Shown: positions 35,493 to 48,162, counted from the stretch's first letter. The stretch is DNA of 64,000 nt from Ahaetulla prasina (GCF_028640845.1 NC_080539.1:195495436-195559435), one strand, 5' to 3'. The notes: generated by a model from the sequence alone, not told the origin. A program made the numbers and translations.

Positions 35493-37507
35493 TATCTGTC
35501 ATGACATAGTCCTTAAGTAATATCCATAGCCTAAAATATTCAGTTCTGTTGTATCTAGAATGGAATTTGAGACTCTAAGAATTAGGGACAAATTTAAACT
35601 GAGTTTGCTTTCTTAAATAATCTGAAGAGATGTGAATGAGAAATCAAAAGGAACTGTGTTCATCTATCCCTTATTGATATTAGAAATCTCAGAAAATTTT
35701 CTGTTAACAGGACTTGAAATAATCTGGGGAGCAAAAAGCTTGTTCCTTTTCTCCTGCTTCAAAGTAGAGTTGAACTATAGGGACTTGGGAGTAAGCCAGC
35801 TAAATCAGACAGGGCCTCTTCCTGAGTAAACGTGAAAGGGATCTGTTCTCAGCCTGTGAGATGATGAACCAGCAAGAGATGTTGATCCATAGTGGGCACA
35901 TAAGGTTGCTATGTTTCCACTGTAGATTATATGGCTATTAGCTGGCCAGCAGCACCAAATAAATAAACAAATAAATAAATAATCAGAAGCCTATAACTTG
36001 GTACAGCAAATCAATCATAGCTTAGCCATCTGCCTCTGCTCCTAGTTTGCAATGTTTGTCTATAAAGCTGCTAGCACTTGTCAGTGGGAGCCTCTTACTT
36101 CCCAGTGAACCACCTTATCCACTGGCAGTGATAGGATCTGTCTGAAATCCTAATTATACAAGTCTCACAGGCATGGGAGGTAGGAAGGAGGAGGCACAAT
36201 TCTGGACAATGAGCCTTGGGAAATGCAAACACAAATGGTAATTTGTTCTTGAGATTTTCTTTTGACCACTTATCAAAAGAAAATTGTGTGTTGGATGGTT
36301 GTACCATACCAAAATGATTTTTAGTGGGCTCTGTATTTCTATTACAAATTCAACAGAAATTGAGGGAGAGGGTGTGTACATATTTCAAAGATCTAATTAC
36401 ATCATTTATTAACCTAATCTTGGCTTTTACCATCCTATAAAAGGATTTTATAACATTGCAATGATGGCAGGGTTCTACCACCCAGTCTTTATTAATACTC
36501 TCAAGGATAGAAAATGGCAAGGCAAGAGAGAATAACTAATTTCCTAGTCTAATATAAGATTGGATAGAAAATATAGGCAAAGGCAACATGTAATATGAGG
36601 CATTTTATTCAGGCAGCCCTGCCTTGGAGCAGTGTTCTTGTTGCTTCAGCAGCAGCAGTGTGCTGCATCCTGTTTTCAGTATGCCGGTTTACAATGTGCT
36701 CTGGAAAAATTAGAATCGGTTAATTATGTGGCATACTCTATGTGCTAATTTGTACTACACATTTCTGGTAGACCCCATGATAATTGGGTTCTTGTTTTCT
36801 TTTAAACATTTAACAGAGGGCCATCTGTGTGTGTGTGTTTGTGTGTATGTGTATATGTGTGTGAGTGTATGTATGTATATGTGTTAAGGATTTTGCCTTT
36901 CCTTGCTAAAATAAGATAGGGGCTATCTTCAGAGAAATAGCCAGAGTTGACTCCCCCCCCCAACCCTTTTCAGCAAGAAGGATCTCTCTTTCTCAGTGGG
37001 GATACAGCAAATGCTTCATTTTTCTTAAAAGCCCTCGAACAATAGGGGGAAAGTATCAAGAATGTATTAACCTGCTGTAATTTCAAAAGCACACTAAAAT
37101 ATTCTTGGATTTGAAAGTTAAAAGTTGGTGTACTCATATTTTTAAATTGAACTATGTTTATATTTTTTTTAATTTGTTGATTGGGCATAAGGCCGAAATG
37201 CAGGCATACACTCCTGGATTCTGTGTATCTATACATGTGCTAAAATATCTGCATATATCTAAAATATAAGCCCATGTAGATGAAGTGAAATCCAACTCTG
37301 CCTAATGTAGTAATCAACAGTCTCTACTTTTGTTTCATTTGGTGAGAGCCCTTACTACTGACAGTGAATTTTAAAAGAATGTTGGCTTATTTGGAATAAT
37401 TTTGCTTGTGTGTATCTTTACCATGAGAAAACAGAATGAAAACTGGGGAAAAAAGTTCTTTAAAAAGCACCCTGAGTTTTAAGCCACATGGAGGGAAGTG
37501 ACATTAA
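35493..37507. other. Putative KLF7 3' UTR body without recognised repeats
   Basis: Mostly unique, with an (AAAT)n run at 35957-35983 and a (TG)n run near 36828-36882. The regions 32858-34467 and 34498-35349 are likewise unique and AT-rich. Confidence 0.5.
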
Positions 37508-37518
37508 ATCTATCTATC

Positions 37519-37597
<79 letters not shown>

Positions 37598-37632
37598 GCA
37601 TCTATCATCTACCACCTACCTACTTCTATCTA

Positions 37633-37663
<31 letters not shown>

Positions 37664-37695
37664 GCATCTATCATCTACCTACCTACCTACTTCTA

Positions 37696-37793
<98 letters not shown>

Positions 37794-37794
37794 A
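37508..37794 (+). repeat. Compound (CTAT)n/(CTGT)n/(CTAC)n microsatellite
   Basis: About 285 bp with alternating blocks of CTAT, CTGT, 'gcatctatcatctac' and CTAC units. The block order (CTGT)-(CTAT)-(gcatctatcatctac)-(cttctat) occurs about twice, so a higher-order unit was duplicated. Confidence 0.97.
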
Positions 37795-40128
37795 TCAGGG
37801 CTGCAGTGTGCAAAAATCACCTATCAATATAACATACAATTTATAACATACATGGACATCTTTTTTTAAAAAAAAAAATCCTGAGTGACAGATTATTACC
37901 TGGATAAATAAATCAGCATGGTTGATAGGTCCATTTGGGAAGCCATTCCTGAAAGTAATATTTTTACATGCCTGTCACTTAATATTTTCATTTATTGTAT
38001 TACTATTCCTGTGGCTAATAAATGGTTCCCTGGAAGGCCATATGGTCAGACCAGAATATATATCTGGTCCAGTATATCCAGTATATTGTTATTTGTTGTT
38101 ATTTGTATTTTATGCATTTTTGAACATTGTATCTGCTAATCCCTGATCACCAAAATTGTAACACTGCTTTTAAGCACTCATTTGTTATTGATCCTTCACT
38201 ACCTGATAGACATTGTATTATTTATTTTTATTTTTTTAGTTTCACAGATATAGTGAAATTTGTGTGAAGTTGCTCTGCTTTAAGAAAAAATTAAACAGCA
38301 CTTCAGTTATGCTAGCATGTATCATCAGCAAATGAATACTGTAAGTAAATACACGGTAAAGATCTTTTCAACAAATTGAGAATACTATAAAGGTATCATA
38401 TTGAGAACAGTATTTTGTCCCAAAATTAGCACTGTGTAAAGAGAATATTTGAGGGATTTTTTTGAAACACGATAGAATACCACAAATATTGGCTGAGCAG
38501 AGAGACTTGGGAAAAAAATCACACAAGGTAACAGTAGAGTTGTTTCCAGCCCACCATCTTCCTTGCCTTGTGTTACTTTCTCTGCACCGTCTCTCTTAGA
38601 GTAGTGCTTCCAGTGGGGATATAATAGGCTCTGCTCATGTTTGGTTCCTTCAGGAGTCATCTGCACTTGGAGGAATTCTGCATCGGAGCTGGGAATATGC
38701 CTTTTACATGGCTACCAATTCCACAGATGCCACACACTTGGAGGGTAATAGGACAAGGCTAGAAGCCTGAATGCAAAAATGCTTGTATGAAATGTTATAA
38801 CAAGTAAATAACTTTTCTGGGGATAGAATGGACAAGTCAATATTTTATTCCTGGTGAGGAGAAATACTGCCCCAAATCCAGAATCATGGACATGCCCGTC
38901 TGTCTCTTCCTCACACAACCCTCATCGGATGCCTAAGCTGTTCTGCTGATTATTGTGCACAAATCTGATAAGGTGAACAATACATAATTAGATGTCTTGA
39001 GCAGCTGGTCAAGCAGTTGCCCTTTTTTCCACCCTGCCATGGGATATGTGAGAAAAATTGCAAATCAGAAGTCAATCAGAATTTAAATTGGGAAGGAAAA
39101 ATTGGAATCTCACCCATTGATGCATTGAATTGGGAGGCACTGAACTTGGGATCACAGCAAAATATTAAGATTTGAGAACATTTTTAAGAGGTCTTGCCTT
39201 CTAGGTGAGATGGGCTGCATACAAGTCAAATAAATAAAGAGGTTAGGTGTCTTTTGTGTATCCTTTCCAGAAGTAGTTCTCAGGCTCAACTCCTTCCTAA
39301 ATTTTATTGGGGAAGGGATGGAAATTAGCAAGCAGCATTGCATTAAACCCGTGTCCCTCCTATTCCACAGTTCTGCCAAACAAACAAACAAAATTAATTT
39401 GGATTCTAAGAAAGTTCAGAAAAAAATCCAAAGGAATAATAAAGGAGGTAAGCTTGCCTTTGCCTCTTATTAGCTACAATGCTGGTAAGATTGCCTCATG
39501 ATCAAGATTAGGTTCTGTTACATCAGGCCAAAGATCCAGAGCCCCCATTTCCAGTCAGTTTTCCTGCTGTAGTTTATACTATAAGGAGGTACTGGATTCT
39601 ATGGATTAGTGGGTTTTTTTCCTTCACATGTAATATGCTCAGTCTGCTGAGGCACACATTCATCATACAGTTAGATCCCCCAAGCAGCTGATTCTACAGT
39701 GATTCTGGTCTTGACTTAAAGACTGATGATATATATGAGCAGCATTAGCTCCAGAACTGGAATCCTTGCCAATAGGTTCCAGGAGCCTGGTGGGAGAAAT
39801 TACTCCCTTGAAACAACCCCCTTTTAATCTTTCTAAAATTATATCAAGGGAAAAGCATGTCAGAATTTAGACAATGGGTACAATGAATATTGCTTAGGGA
39901 AGTAAAGGATTGGTGTGTTTGTAACAGATTCACCAAATCCTTTTTTTCATTCTAATTATATATATATATATATATAAAATCAAGTCATTCTTTTAAAACA
40001 ATACCTGTGTAACTACCAACAACTCTTGAAGGACTTTCTTTTTGCACTACAACTTTTCTTTTACCAGATGTTTCTGCCAAGTGCATTTGGAGGAACCTTC
40101 AGCCTCGTTCTCTCAGGTATTTCTAGTA
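37795..40128. other. Putative KLF7 3' UTR, distal part
   Basis: Unique AT-rich sequence with a short (TA)n near 39959-39977. No ORF with recognisable motifs. Confidence 0.45.
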
Positions 40129-40257
40129 CGGTGTTTCTCAACCTTGCTAACTTTAAGATGGGTGGACTTCAACTCCCAGAATTCCCCCTTTTCTTTTGGG
40201 GAATTCCGGGTATTAAAGTCCACACATCTTAAAGTTGCCAAAGTTGAAAAACACGGC
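40129..40257. mobile_element. Hairpin hAT-like MITE in the putative 3' UTR
   Basis: Arms 'gtgtttctcaaccttgctaa...gggtggacttcaactcccag' and 'taaagtccacacatcttaaa...gttgaaaaacac' are inverted repeats of the same family as 23976-24094. Flanks 'tctagtac' and 'tctagtat' match at 7 of 8 bases, an aged target duplication. Confidence 0.75.
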
Positions 40258-40322
40258 TCTAGTATATCGCAGAAGTACCCAAAATGGTAGCCCTCCATTC
40301 TCCCTTTTTTGGTTGGCATTTT

Positions 40323-40385
40323 ATTTTTTTTAAGCTTTTTATATATATAAATATATATATATAAATATAAATATATGAATATATT
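40323..40385 (+). repeat. AT-rich (TATA)n region
   Basis: Irregular 'ataaatatatatatataaat' tract. Confidence 0.85.
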
Positions 40386-40605
40386 ACTTTGTCCATTTTT
40401 TTGGCTGTACAAAAGTCTTAAGATTTAAAAATATTATTTGTATTATATGATGGTGGTATGTTAATGTTACAAGATTATTAATGAAAAAGAAGATTTATTT
40501 TTGTTACTGGTCTGTTTCATAATTCTTTTTTAAATTGGTATATTGTAAGATATCTATGCAAAAAAAGTTATGTGACGCATTTTTATTTAAGAATGTAATA
40601 TGTGT

Positions 40606-40611
40606 AATAAA
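40606..40611 (+). terminator. KLF7: Candidate distal poly(A) signal AATAAA of KLF7
   Basis: AATAAA in the context 'tgtgtaataaaagtag', followed within 30 bases by a G/T-rich stretch ('gaatgtggtttggcctg') that could be the downstream element. It sits about 7.75 kb after the stop codon. Other AATAAA strings exist (around 35957 and 41022, both inside repeated AAAT runs), so this is the best non-repetitive candidate and not a proven site. Confidence 0.4.
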
Positions 40612-41760
40612 AGTAGAATGTGGTTTGGCCTGAAAATGGTTCAAGGCATCCTGGCTATTTTTGTTGAAGCATAGGGAAAACTGTCTAATATAAAGACAAA
40701 CAGGGCTGTATGTCAGTGCCAACCCCTAACAATGGGGAAGCAAAGTTTTCTGGGTTGCACCCAATAGTTACTTCCACAAGTAAAAAGTCCCTTTGTTTAC
40801 ACCAGAGGAACATCAGATTAATACATGCTTCTCCATTCAAGCACATACTGTGATGAAACCCCCTTCGGCTCAGGCACTCCCCTATTACAGGAAACCCTCA
40901 ATTTCCATAATCTGTATTGGAGAATATAGAACGCTATAGCGTTTGGTTTTCTGCTAGAGCAAAGTTCCTATTCCTTGCACTGATGGATTTATAATATAGA
41001 AGGAAAGGGAATAGACGTATAAATAAATAAAGTTCCAAGCACAAAATAGATTGATTTACCAAAACCTCCTAAAAAGTTTTAATGGTTTATAGTAAACCAT
41101 GCTTAGCTACTCTCAGAATACTTGGATTCCTTCTTTGAGGAACATAACAGATTTACTTCCGATACTGATTTAGTTGAAAGCATCCATGAATGTACAACAC
41201 CTTTGCTAAATAAAATTTAGCAATTTTATTGATAAACAAGTGGTGTAAAAGAAAATCTCATTCTTTAATAGAAGATTCATGGAGTTTAATTTGGACAGCA
41301 CCTATAGCTATACAAAGGCACATATTATACACATACAACATATGAAAGGAATTGTTTCAGGATTTTGCTTAACCCTGCTTAATCAGGCAGGTTTCTTGGC
41401 AGAATAAGGCAGCTTGACAAAGCTTTGGCAAAGAGAGTTCCCCAAAGTAAGAAATATAGCCACCTCGGACAATACAGCATCCTCTAAGGTGAAGTGAAAT
41501 AGTTGATCAACATGTCTGATCTGTCTTTGCTGTCGAACCAGCCCTTCCCTTCTGACAGACCTGTCCTGTGCTCCTTGTGGATTTCTTCTGTTCAGTTTTA
41601 AGAGAAAAGTTTCTGTGACATGTATTCAGTGACATAGATATCTGCTATTTTCAAGGGTTCATCCCACTCTTGGTTTCAGTAATAGGTCTGTTCTGGAGAG
41701 TGGGTTCCTATATCTGCCACTTAACTGTTTTTAGAGCCAATTTTAGGAAAATGTTTTTCC

Positions 41761-42410
41761 AGCAATGTACTTAATGCATCTTTCTTTCAAATTGTGGTGT
41801 TGGAGAAGATACTTGAGAGCAGTGATGAAATCCAAAATTTTTTAGTACCGGTTCTGTGGGCGTGGTGTGGCTTGGTGGGCGTGGCTTGGTGGGCATGGCA
41901 GGGGAAGGATACTGCAAAATCTCTATTTCCACCCCGCTCCTGGGAGAAGGATATTGCAAAATCTCCATTCCCACCCAACTCTGAGACCAGCCAGAGGTAG
42001 TATTTGCTGGTTCTCCAAACTACTCAAAATTTCTGCTACCGGTTCTCCAGAACCTGTCAGAACCTGCTGGATTTCACCCCTGCTTGAGAGGCCCTTGGAC
42101 TGCAAGGAGATCAAATCAGTCAATCAAACCTAAAGGGAATCAACCCTGACAGTTCTTTGGAAGGACAGATACTGAAGCTGAAGCTCAAATAGTTTGGACA
42201 CCAAATGAGGACTAATTAGAAAAGACTGTGATGTTGGGAAAGATTGAAGGCAAAAGGAAAAAGGGATGGCAGAGATGAGATGGTTGGATAGTGTCATTGA
42301 CACATTGGATATGAGTTTGAGCAGGCTCCAGGAGGCAGTAGAGGACAGGAAGGCTTGGTGTGTTGTCATTCAAGGAGTTGCAAAGAATCAAACACAACTT
42401 AGCAACTGAA
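41761..42410 (+). mobile_element. BovB LINE 3' fragment, interrupted by a hAT MITE
   Basis: 'tggagaagatacttgagag' (up to 41819) and 'gcccttggactgcaaggaga' (from 42091) are adjacent in BovB. 'ctgaagctgaagctcaaata', 'gagatgagatggttggatag' and 'aaagaatcaaacacaactta' follow in BovB order. RTE-clade LINE 3' end, decayed reading frame. Confidence 0.85.
41812..42090. mobile_element. hAT-like MITE inside BovB, perfect 8-bp target duplication
   Basis: Element 41820-42082 (263 bp) starts 'cagtgatgaaatccaaaa' and ends 'ggatttcacccctg', flanked by 'cttgagag' at 41812-41819 and 42083-42090. Removing it restores continuous BovB sequence. Confidence 0.92.
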
Positions 42411-45400
42411 TGCATCTTAATGCATCTAATTTGAGTTACAGTTTGTAGGAGAAGCTCTAGGCTCATTGACCATTGAAAAGTTACACGTATGATAGAACTA
42501 TAGATCTTTATTAAATCCAGGATACACCCTCCTATAGCTGCTAAACTACTTCTCTTAGTGGAATCTTATTCTTGGGGGAGGGGAGGAGGCATGATTCAGG
42601 GAGCAGTATAGCTGTGCATAGAAAGAAATAGCTTACTCTGGTGGAAGAATAGTAGTTAATGCGGACAAAACAAGTCCGACAGTTTATCCTGTAGTGTAGC
42701 TTAACAGCAATACTTGCTCTGTTCCATGTTATTTTTGCTTGAGAAGCTTTTTTGCTTGACATGTTAATTTAAGCGTCTTCATTGGCTAAAATATTCACTT
42801 TATATAATTTAGATGTTGGCATTTACATTATTCGTGCCTCTTCTTCTGTGGTCCTTGCTAATTTTCAAATCATAAAGACAAGTGCCAGCTTTCTGTGCAG
42901 AATATTTTCAAGAAACAGCAGAGAGAGCAGGAAAACTAAAGCGAAACCTGGAATGGGGGTCAAAATGGCAGCCATAATGGTGGAATCAGTGTCCTAACCC
43001 CCTTTTTTACTTGATATTTGCATAGTTGCAGCTGCCATCTTGAACTTGTCTGATCCCCTTCTCCTCACAGATGCCCAGGGCAAACAGATAGTGGCTAAAG
43101 GGCTACAGAACCACAAACCTTGGCCAATCTTTCAACACAGACTAGGTTAAGAAACAGCTACAAGAAGAAATAATAGCTCCATTTTATTAATATGAAGCTA
43201 TAAAAAGAATCTTGATGGTCTGGCAGTGTTTCTCTTTCCCCTTTTCTTACACTAAAAAGGGTCAGGCTCACCTGTCTTGGGTTTCTTCCTCACTGCATCC
43301 TGTGTTCTGAACTAAGTTCATATTTTCCTAATGGCTATCACATACCTTCCTCGATGATTTCTCCACAACTCTACAACTTTAGATGTTTAGACAATTTCCA
43401 TAAATACTCAAATGTGATTATGGCATTTTTGGACTTTTAAAAATTGAAAAGTGATTGAGATAGCCTGAACTAGAAAAAAAATAGAAGTGGTTGAACATAG
43501 GCATAGAGTAAGGCTCACTTCTCATGTAATAGATGGTTGAAGTGAATGACTGAGCTAAAAAAAAAAGTAATTTAATGCAAAACCCCTCACATAGGATTTT
43601 TAAAAAGAGAACCTTGTGTTTCTACTCCCTTACTATACACCATCACAATGATGTTCACCTTGTCTCATTTTGAAACATCTATTTTACTTCACTTCTCTTG
43701 ACTAAAGCAACTGGAATTTTCAGTGTGGGAATCAGATGTTTCTGCTGTGAGAACTGTTACTAAAATAATCTCATTTGTCATTTTCTCAGCAACACCAAGT
43801 GTTCCCTCTCCAGGGTGGAGATGTTTACAACTTATTCAGTAAGTGTAGTGGGGTTTCTTTTTCTTCTTTCCACAGTAGATGCTTAATTTCCTGCAATTCT
43901 TGGAGAGCACCAGCAGGAAGAGATGTCAGGAAGCTCACCCCCAAGTCAGGCAGTGATTAAAAGTACACTCATTTCCTTCCTTTCCATCCAGTACCATTGG
44001 AAAGATTGTTATGTTCTCAGTTTGGAATTCCTAAACAGCTCCCCCTCACATACCACACAATTAATGATGTTTTTTGGTGTTTTTTTTAACCAAAGGCCCA
44101 GTTCTACTCTGTTTTGCTTTGTTTTTGCAGATGGGACCTAGCTTTAACTTAGAGAAGCTCTTTCAAGCACTTCATGAGGGAGGCAAGTCTATAATCTAAT
44201 GATGAAATTTATGTTGGTCTACAGAAGGTCCCTTAATGCAGTTTGTCTTTTTCTAAAACACTCTGGTGGCAGTCACTTTCTCCCACTTACAAGGTGGCCC
44301 TTTTGAAAGAAGCTTTTCCCAACTGTGCCTTCATACCCAGAACACAAAGCGTCCTTATTCCAAAGAATATTTCTTTGAAGACAGTAGCAGCTATGGACCA
44401 TATCGTTATTTAATTACCCAACATTGACTTCCTTATGTTGTTTTTCATTTACAATTAAGCTGAGACGGTAGCTTTTTGGACAGTTTCTTTAAGCAGTAGG
44501 CAATCCCTGAAGGGATCAAGTGAGCTTTAGCAGCCGAAGTGATACTCTAGCGGAAATTTACTCCATGTGTCAGGTCAGTCCTTTCACAGCCTATGAAAAT
44601 GAGGTGATTCCCTCTCTCATGTGCTTCAGTGACCTCTTTGAGCTTTAGTGCCTTTTTTCTTTTCCTTTGCCATGTCCCCATTTCCTTTTTCTCAGAGATT
44701 GGTTACCAAATAATTATTTACAGTGCTGCATTCTGAAAAGTTACTTTCAGCTGGAATGGCTATTAACCTTTTCACTATTGCTCTCTTTGAGACAAGGAAA
44801 CGGTGATGGGATCTCTAATTAAATCTTGCTACATTCCCTCCCAATACCATTTCTTCAAAGGTCTACTTATTTGATTTGTAGAAGTCGTGTTCGCAATCTA
44901 AACTGTTCCCCAGCTGCTATTGGCTTTGGAGCAAGGGGGATACAAAATTACACAGCTTTATCCAAAGCAATGCTTCATTAATCAAATAAGAGTCCTGTTT
45001 CCCTCATTGGCTCTTTGAAGTTAGAAAACAAAAGATGCTGATGATGGCTTTTTTTTTTGCCCATGCACTGTTTGCCAGTGAGAATTCCTTTGCATGTTTT
45101 TCTTCTCTGTACTGCACAGGTGATCATAGGTTTTAAAGTATGCATTGTTTTCTACGATCATTTGTACCTGGCTCATCCTCAGGAGAGATAAGTCTTATAA
45201 ATCATAGAATTAAAGCAGGAGAGAGGCAAAATAAGTCTCTATATTGCAGCATAGCTCTAGACTAAAGGCAACCCAGGCAGAGTCTGGAGTTCTGAGATTG
45301 AAGCAGAAGTCACCAGTATTAGGTCAAATGTCTACTAAATGGCTGGTGCCAGGGTTGCTGTTTAGAACTCTGGCAACTTTGGCTTGTGTGACCCACAGTG

Positions 45401-47505
45401 TGTTAATATGAGCGTCATGAAGATTTCATGATGAGCAGGATGTTTTTCGTTAAAACTATCCTAAAAGTACAAAACTACACTAAATAGAAAAAGACAATGT
45501 AGTCATTATTAAGACATGCCAGGAGTTGTGATTTAACAATATTTGCAGAACCATTATTTCCACAACCCAACCTATAATCGTAATTGTCAAAGTAACTGTT
45601 GGTTTACCTCTTGGTTTGGGCAATTACTACAATTTTATCTCAGTGCTATAGGCTGAACATCTGCTTACTTCTTGTTTTTGGTGTTATTTGGGGTCATTTC
45701 ATGCAGAAGCCAAAATAAATTGCTGCAATTGCTGTTTGGCTTAACTTCAAGGCCAACACCAGTAGGTTTTGCCTCTACAGAGTCTTCCAAGGCAATCTAC
45801 TGATAATAAAAACTGAAATGTCAGCCTGTAACAAAATGTTGCATGTTATTTTCACCTCTTGTTCAGATTATAACAAACCACTTGTGGCTATGCAAAGACA
45901 CAAACGGGCATTAGACTTTGATAACAGCTTTAACCAAAATATATCTTTCAGATTGCTTTGCAAAACAATGGGCAGTTTCTTCCCAGCCCACCCACTCACT
46001 TGGGGGCATGGAGGTCAGTACTTCCTGCTTGGGGATTCAGACATTTTCTCAAAACACATTGCTCCAATGGTCAGAGCTGAGCAATTCCGTGAAATGCCAT
46101 CACTTCATAAAATCACATCCAAAATATTCTACTCCATCCCATTCTCTCTCCCTCTGGAGTTCACTGTTGGATCTGTGAGCTGAATGACTACTGTAAAGAA
46201 GAAAAGGAGTATTTAATCAGGAGCTGAGTTGTCTGGTGGAGGAAGAGAGGAACTAACAGGCATATTCTCTGAATAAATTCAAGTAAGAAATCGAAGAATC
46301 TGCAGAAATGGTCATTAAGCGTCTAGATAGCTGTCATTAACCTCTCCTTCCCCTTCCTTTTTGCTTGTTCTTTAGACATTACAATGGATATAGAGACCCC
46401 AACAGAGAAGGTGACAAGAGCTACAGCCTCTGGAAGTCCTTAATATAGGGCAATTTTCCCACAGCTGATCTCTCCCACAGCTAGCTTGCTGGAAATTATG
46501 TGAACTTGCACACTACCACATCTGAGCACATATGTTTGGAAAGACTGGTCCAGAGGAAGTGCTCTTCAAGGGAAATGGCCAGCTGCTGCTTATGGGATCC
46601 TTGACAAAGAGAGATTGTCTGTTTCTAGTCCTCTGACTCTTGTGACATAATTGTTTTCCATTATAGAAACTGAGAGGCAGCTGTTTGAAGTAAAAACAAA
46701 ATAGAGGACATACTAGCATAGGAAAGAGCTGGTTCATCCCTTTTCTGTGGACTTCCTTGAAGGGCATGATAGGACAAACAGTAATCAGCTAATTAGAATG
46801 AGGGATATTTAAGTTTCCTTACATCAGATACAACAAAAATGTCATGCTCTAAATTTATCTGGCTTTATTTGTTACAAATATATTTTTTCTTCCCAACAGA
46901 ATAAGCAACCCAGAGTAAACTACTGTGTAAAAAATGGCATTTTTAAAAGTCTTCTGCCTTTTTAACTGGTCATGTTTTAGTTTCAGATAATTAAGCCAAA
47001 TAAATCTGTACTGACTGATTAAATTAGCATGATCTATGAAGCTAGATAATTACACCATGCAAGTTATAACACCATATTCCTATAATCTGTGGAAGATCTG
47101 GTCCTCAGCCTTTCTGGCTGCTAAGCATTTGCCAGGCATTTTCAAGATTGTTTTTTTTTTCTTTCCCAGCAAGAGAATCATCTCACTGTAGAGTCGGAAG
47201 GGCTCTTGGAGGACAACAAAGGGCTTTATTGCCATTACTTTAGCCCTGGATGATCTGCAGGTCATATTCAGCCTTCAGCATCCCCCCAAAATGAGTACTG
47301 TACCAATTTTCAGCAATCTTGTATTTTCTTTTCCTAATTGTGTGAAGAAGAGCAGAAGACCACTGAGAAGGAAACTGCTTCCATGTCCACCTTCCATTTC
47401 CAGAAAAATACCTAGAATCTTTGCTTCTATAATTCAGCCATTTTATCCCCAAATTTCAGCACAATAATTTTAGGACATTTTTTGGGTTCATGCTGCATTA
47501 AGAAT
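42411..47505. other. Long repeat-poor intergenic block
   Basis: About 5 kb with no recognised repeat and no convincing ORF. The stretch 44460-45120 has mixed composition with motifs such as 'ctgctattggctttgg' and 'tcattaatcaaataag', and is the kind of sequence often conserved near developmental genes. This is a suggestion only. Confidence 0.4.
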
Positions 47506-47894
47506 AGAATTGTCAGTTTTAGAAGGCAATTTTCTTTTTGCTTCTTAACTACCACATATTTTAGCTCGGGAAGTTGGGAGGGGGTTGTTGTTGCAGCGAA
47601 AGAAAGTTAGTCATAACAACATTCCGTATTCAAGGACTTTTGCCTGCGTCTGATGTAGACTGCCTGAAGATTGTATCCAACTGAGCGTGAAGAGTTGATT
47701 AGACAATGTGATGAACTTGTGGATGTGGGGCAGGGCTGTGAACTATCAACTGGGTGTGGAAAACCTGGAAGCTTTCAGTTTCTGGTCTTCCCAGCTGTGC
47801 CAACATGACATCTCTAATAAATTGGAACTTTGAGGAACCTCAAGCCTCAGAGCTTTATTTCATTGGGGGTGTTCCTTGGAACCCTGACAAGAAT
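47506..47894 (+). mobile_element. Solo LTR with 5-bp target duplication
   Basis: LTR 47511-47889 (379 bp) starts TGTCAG and ends CTGACA (perfect 6-bp inverted ends), with direct repeats 'agaat' at 47506-47510 and 47890-47894. It contains AATAAA at 47816-47821 about 70 bp before the end, consistent with the R region. No internal coding sequence follows, so it is a recombined solo LTR. The family (Ty3/gypsy or endogenous retrovirus) is not determinable here. Confidence 0.82.
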
Positions 47895-47943
47895 TGGAAG
47901 CAATTTGTGTTGCAAAAGCTTCCTGCTTACTGTCCTACCCTTA

Positions 47944-47973
47944 AAAATACAAACAAAACAAAACAAAACAAAA
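47944..47973 (+). repeat. (AAAC)n short run
   Basis: About 30 bp of AAAC-type repeats. Confidence 0.85.
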
Positions 47974-48025
47974 AGAATTGCATACATTCTTAGTTAAATA
48001 ACCCAGAACTGGAGACTCTCTAAAA

Positions 48026-48162
48026 CACGGGTATCAAACTGGCGGCCTATGAGCCAGATACGTCACGTGCAGGCCACACCTACCCCAGCTCTGCGAAAGG
48101 GAAAAACATTGCCAAACGTCACATGACAGCAGTGTGACACAGCGAATTTGACACCCATGCAG
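48026..48162. mobile_element. hAT-like MITE with GTRTCAAA ends
   Basis: Left 'cacgggtatcaaactggcgg' and right 'gaatttgacacccatg' are inverted. The middle contains 'gtcacgtgcaggcca' and 'gtcacatgac'. Matches the squamate 'cgggtgtcaaactc' family. Target duplication not clear. Confidence 0.6.

Larger units (their letters stand above)
32858..40630 (+). other. KLF7: Putative long KLF7 3' UTR
   Basis: Follows the stop codon at 32855. The stretch is AT-rich and mostly non-repetitive, with only simple repeats (34468-34496, 35350-35492, 37508-37794) and one small hairpin MITE (40129-40257). KLF7 in other vertebrates has a 3' UTR of several kilobases, so an end near 40.6 kb is plausible, but the end point is inferred. 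An earlier end is possible at AATAAA-like runs near 35957-35983 or the ATTAAA near 34228. Confidence 0.55.

Noticed and set aside
35147..35520. ORFs with Thr-His or Val-Cys repeats
   Set aside because: Dinucleotide repeat translations. The same holds for 51563-51922.
37508..37794. CRISPR array
   Set aside because: Tetranucleotide microsatellite without spacers, in a vertebrate genome.
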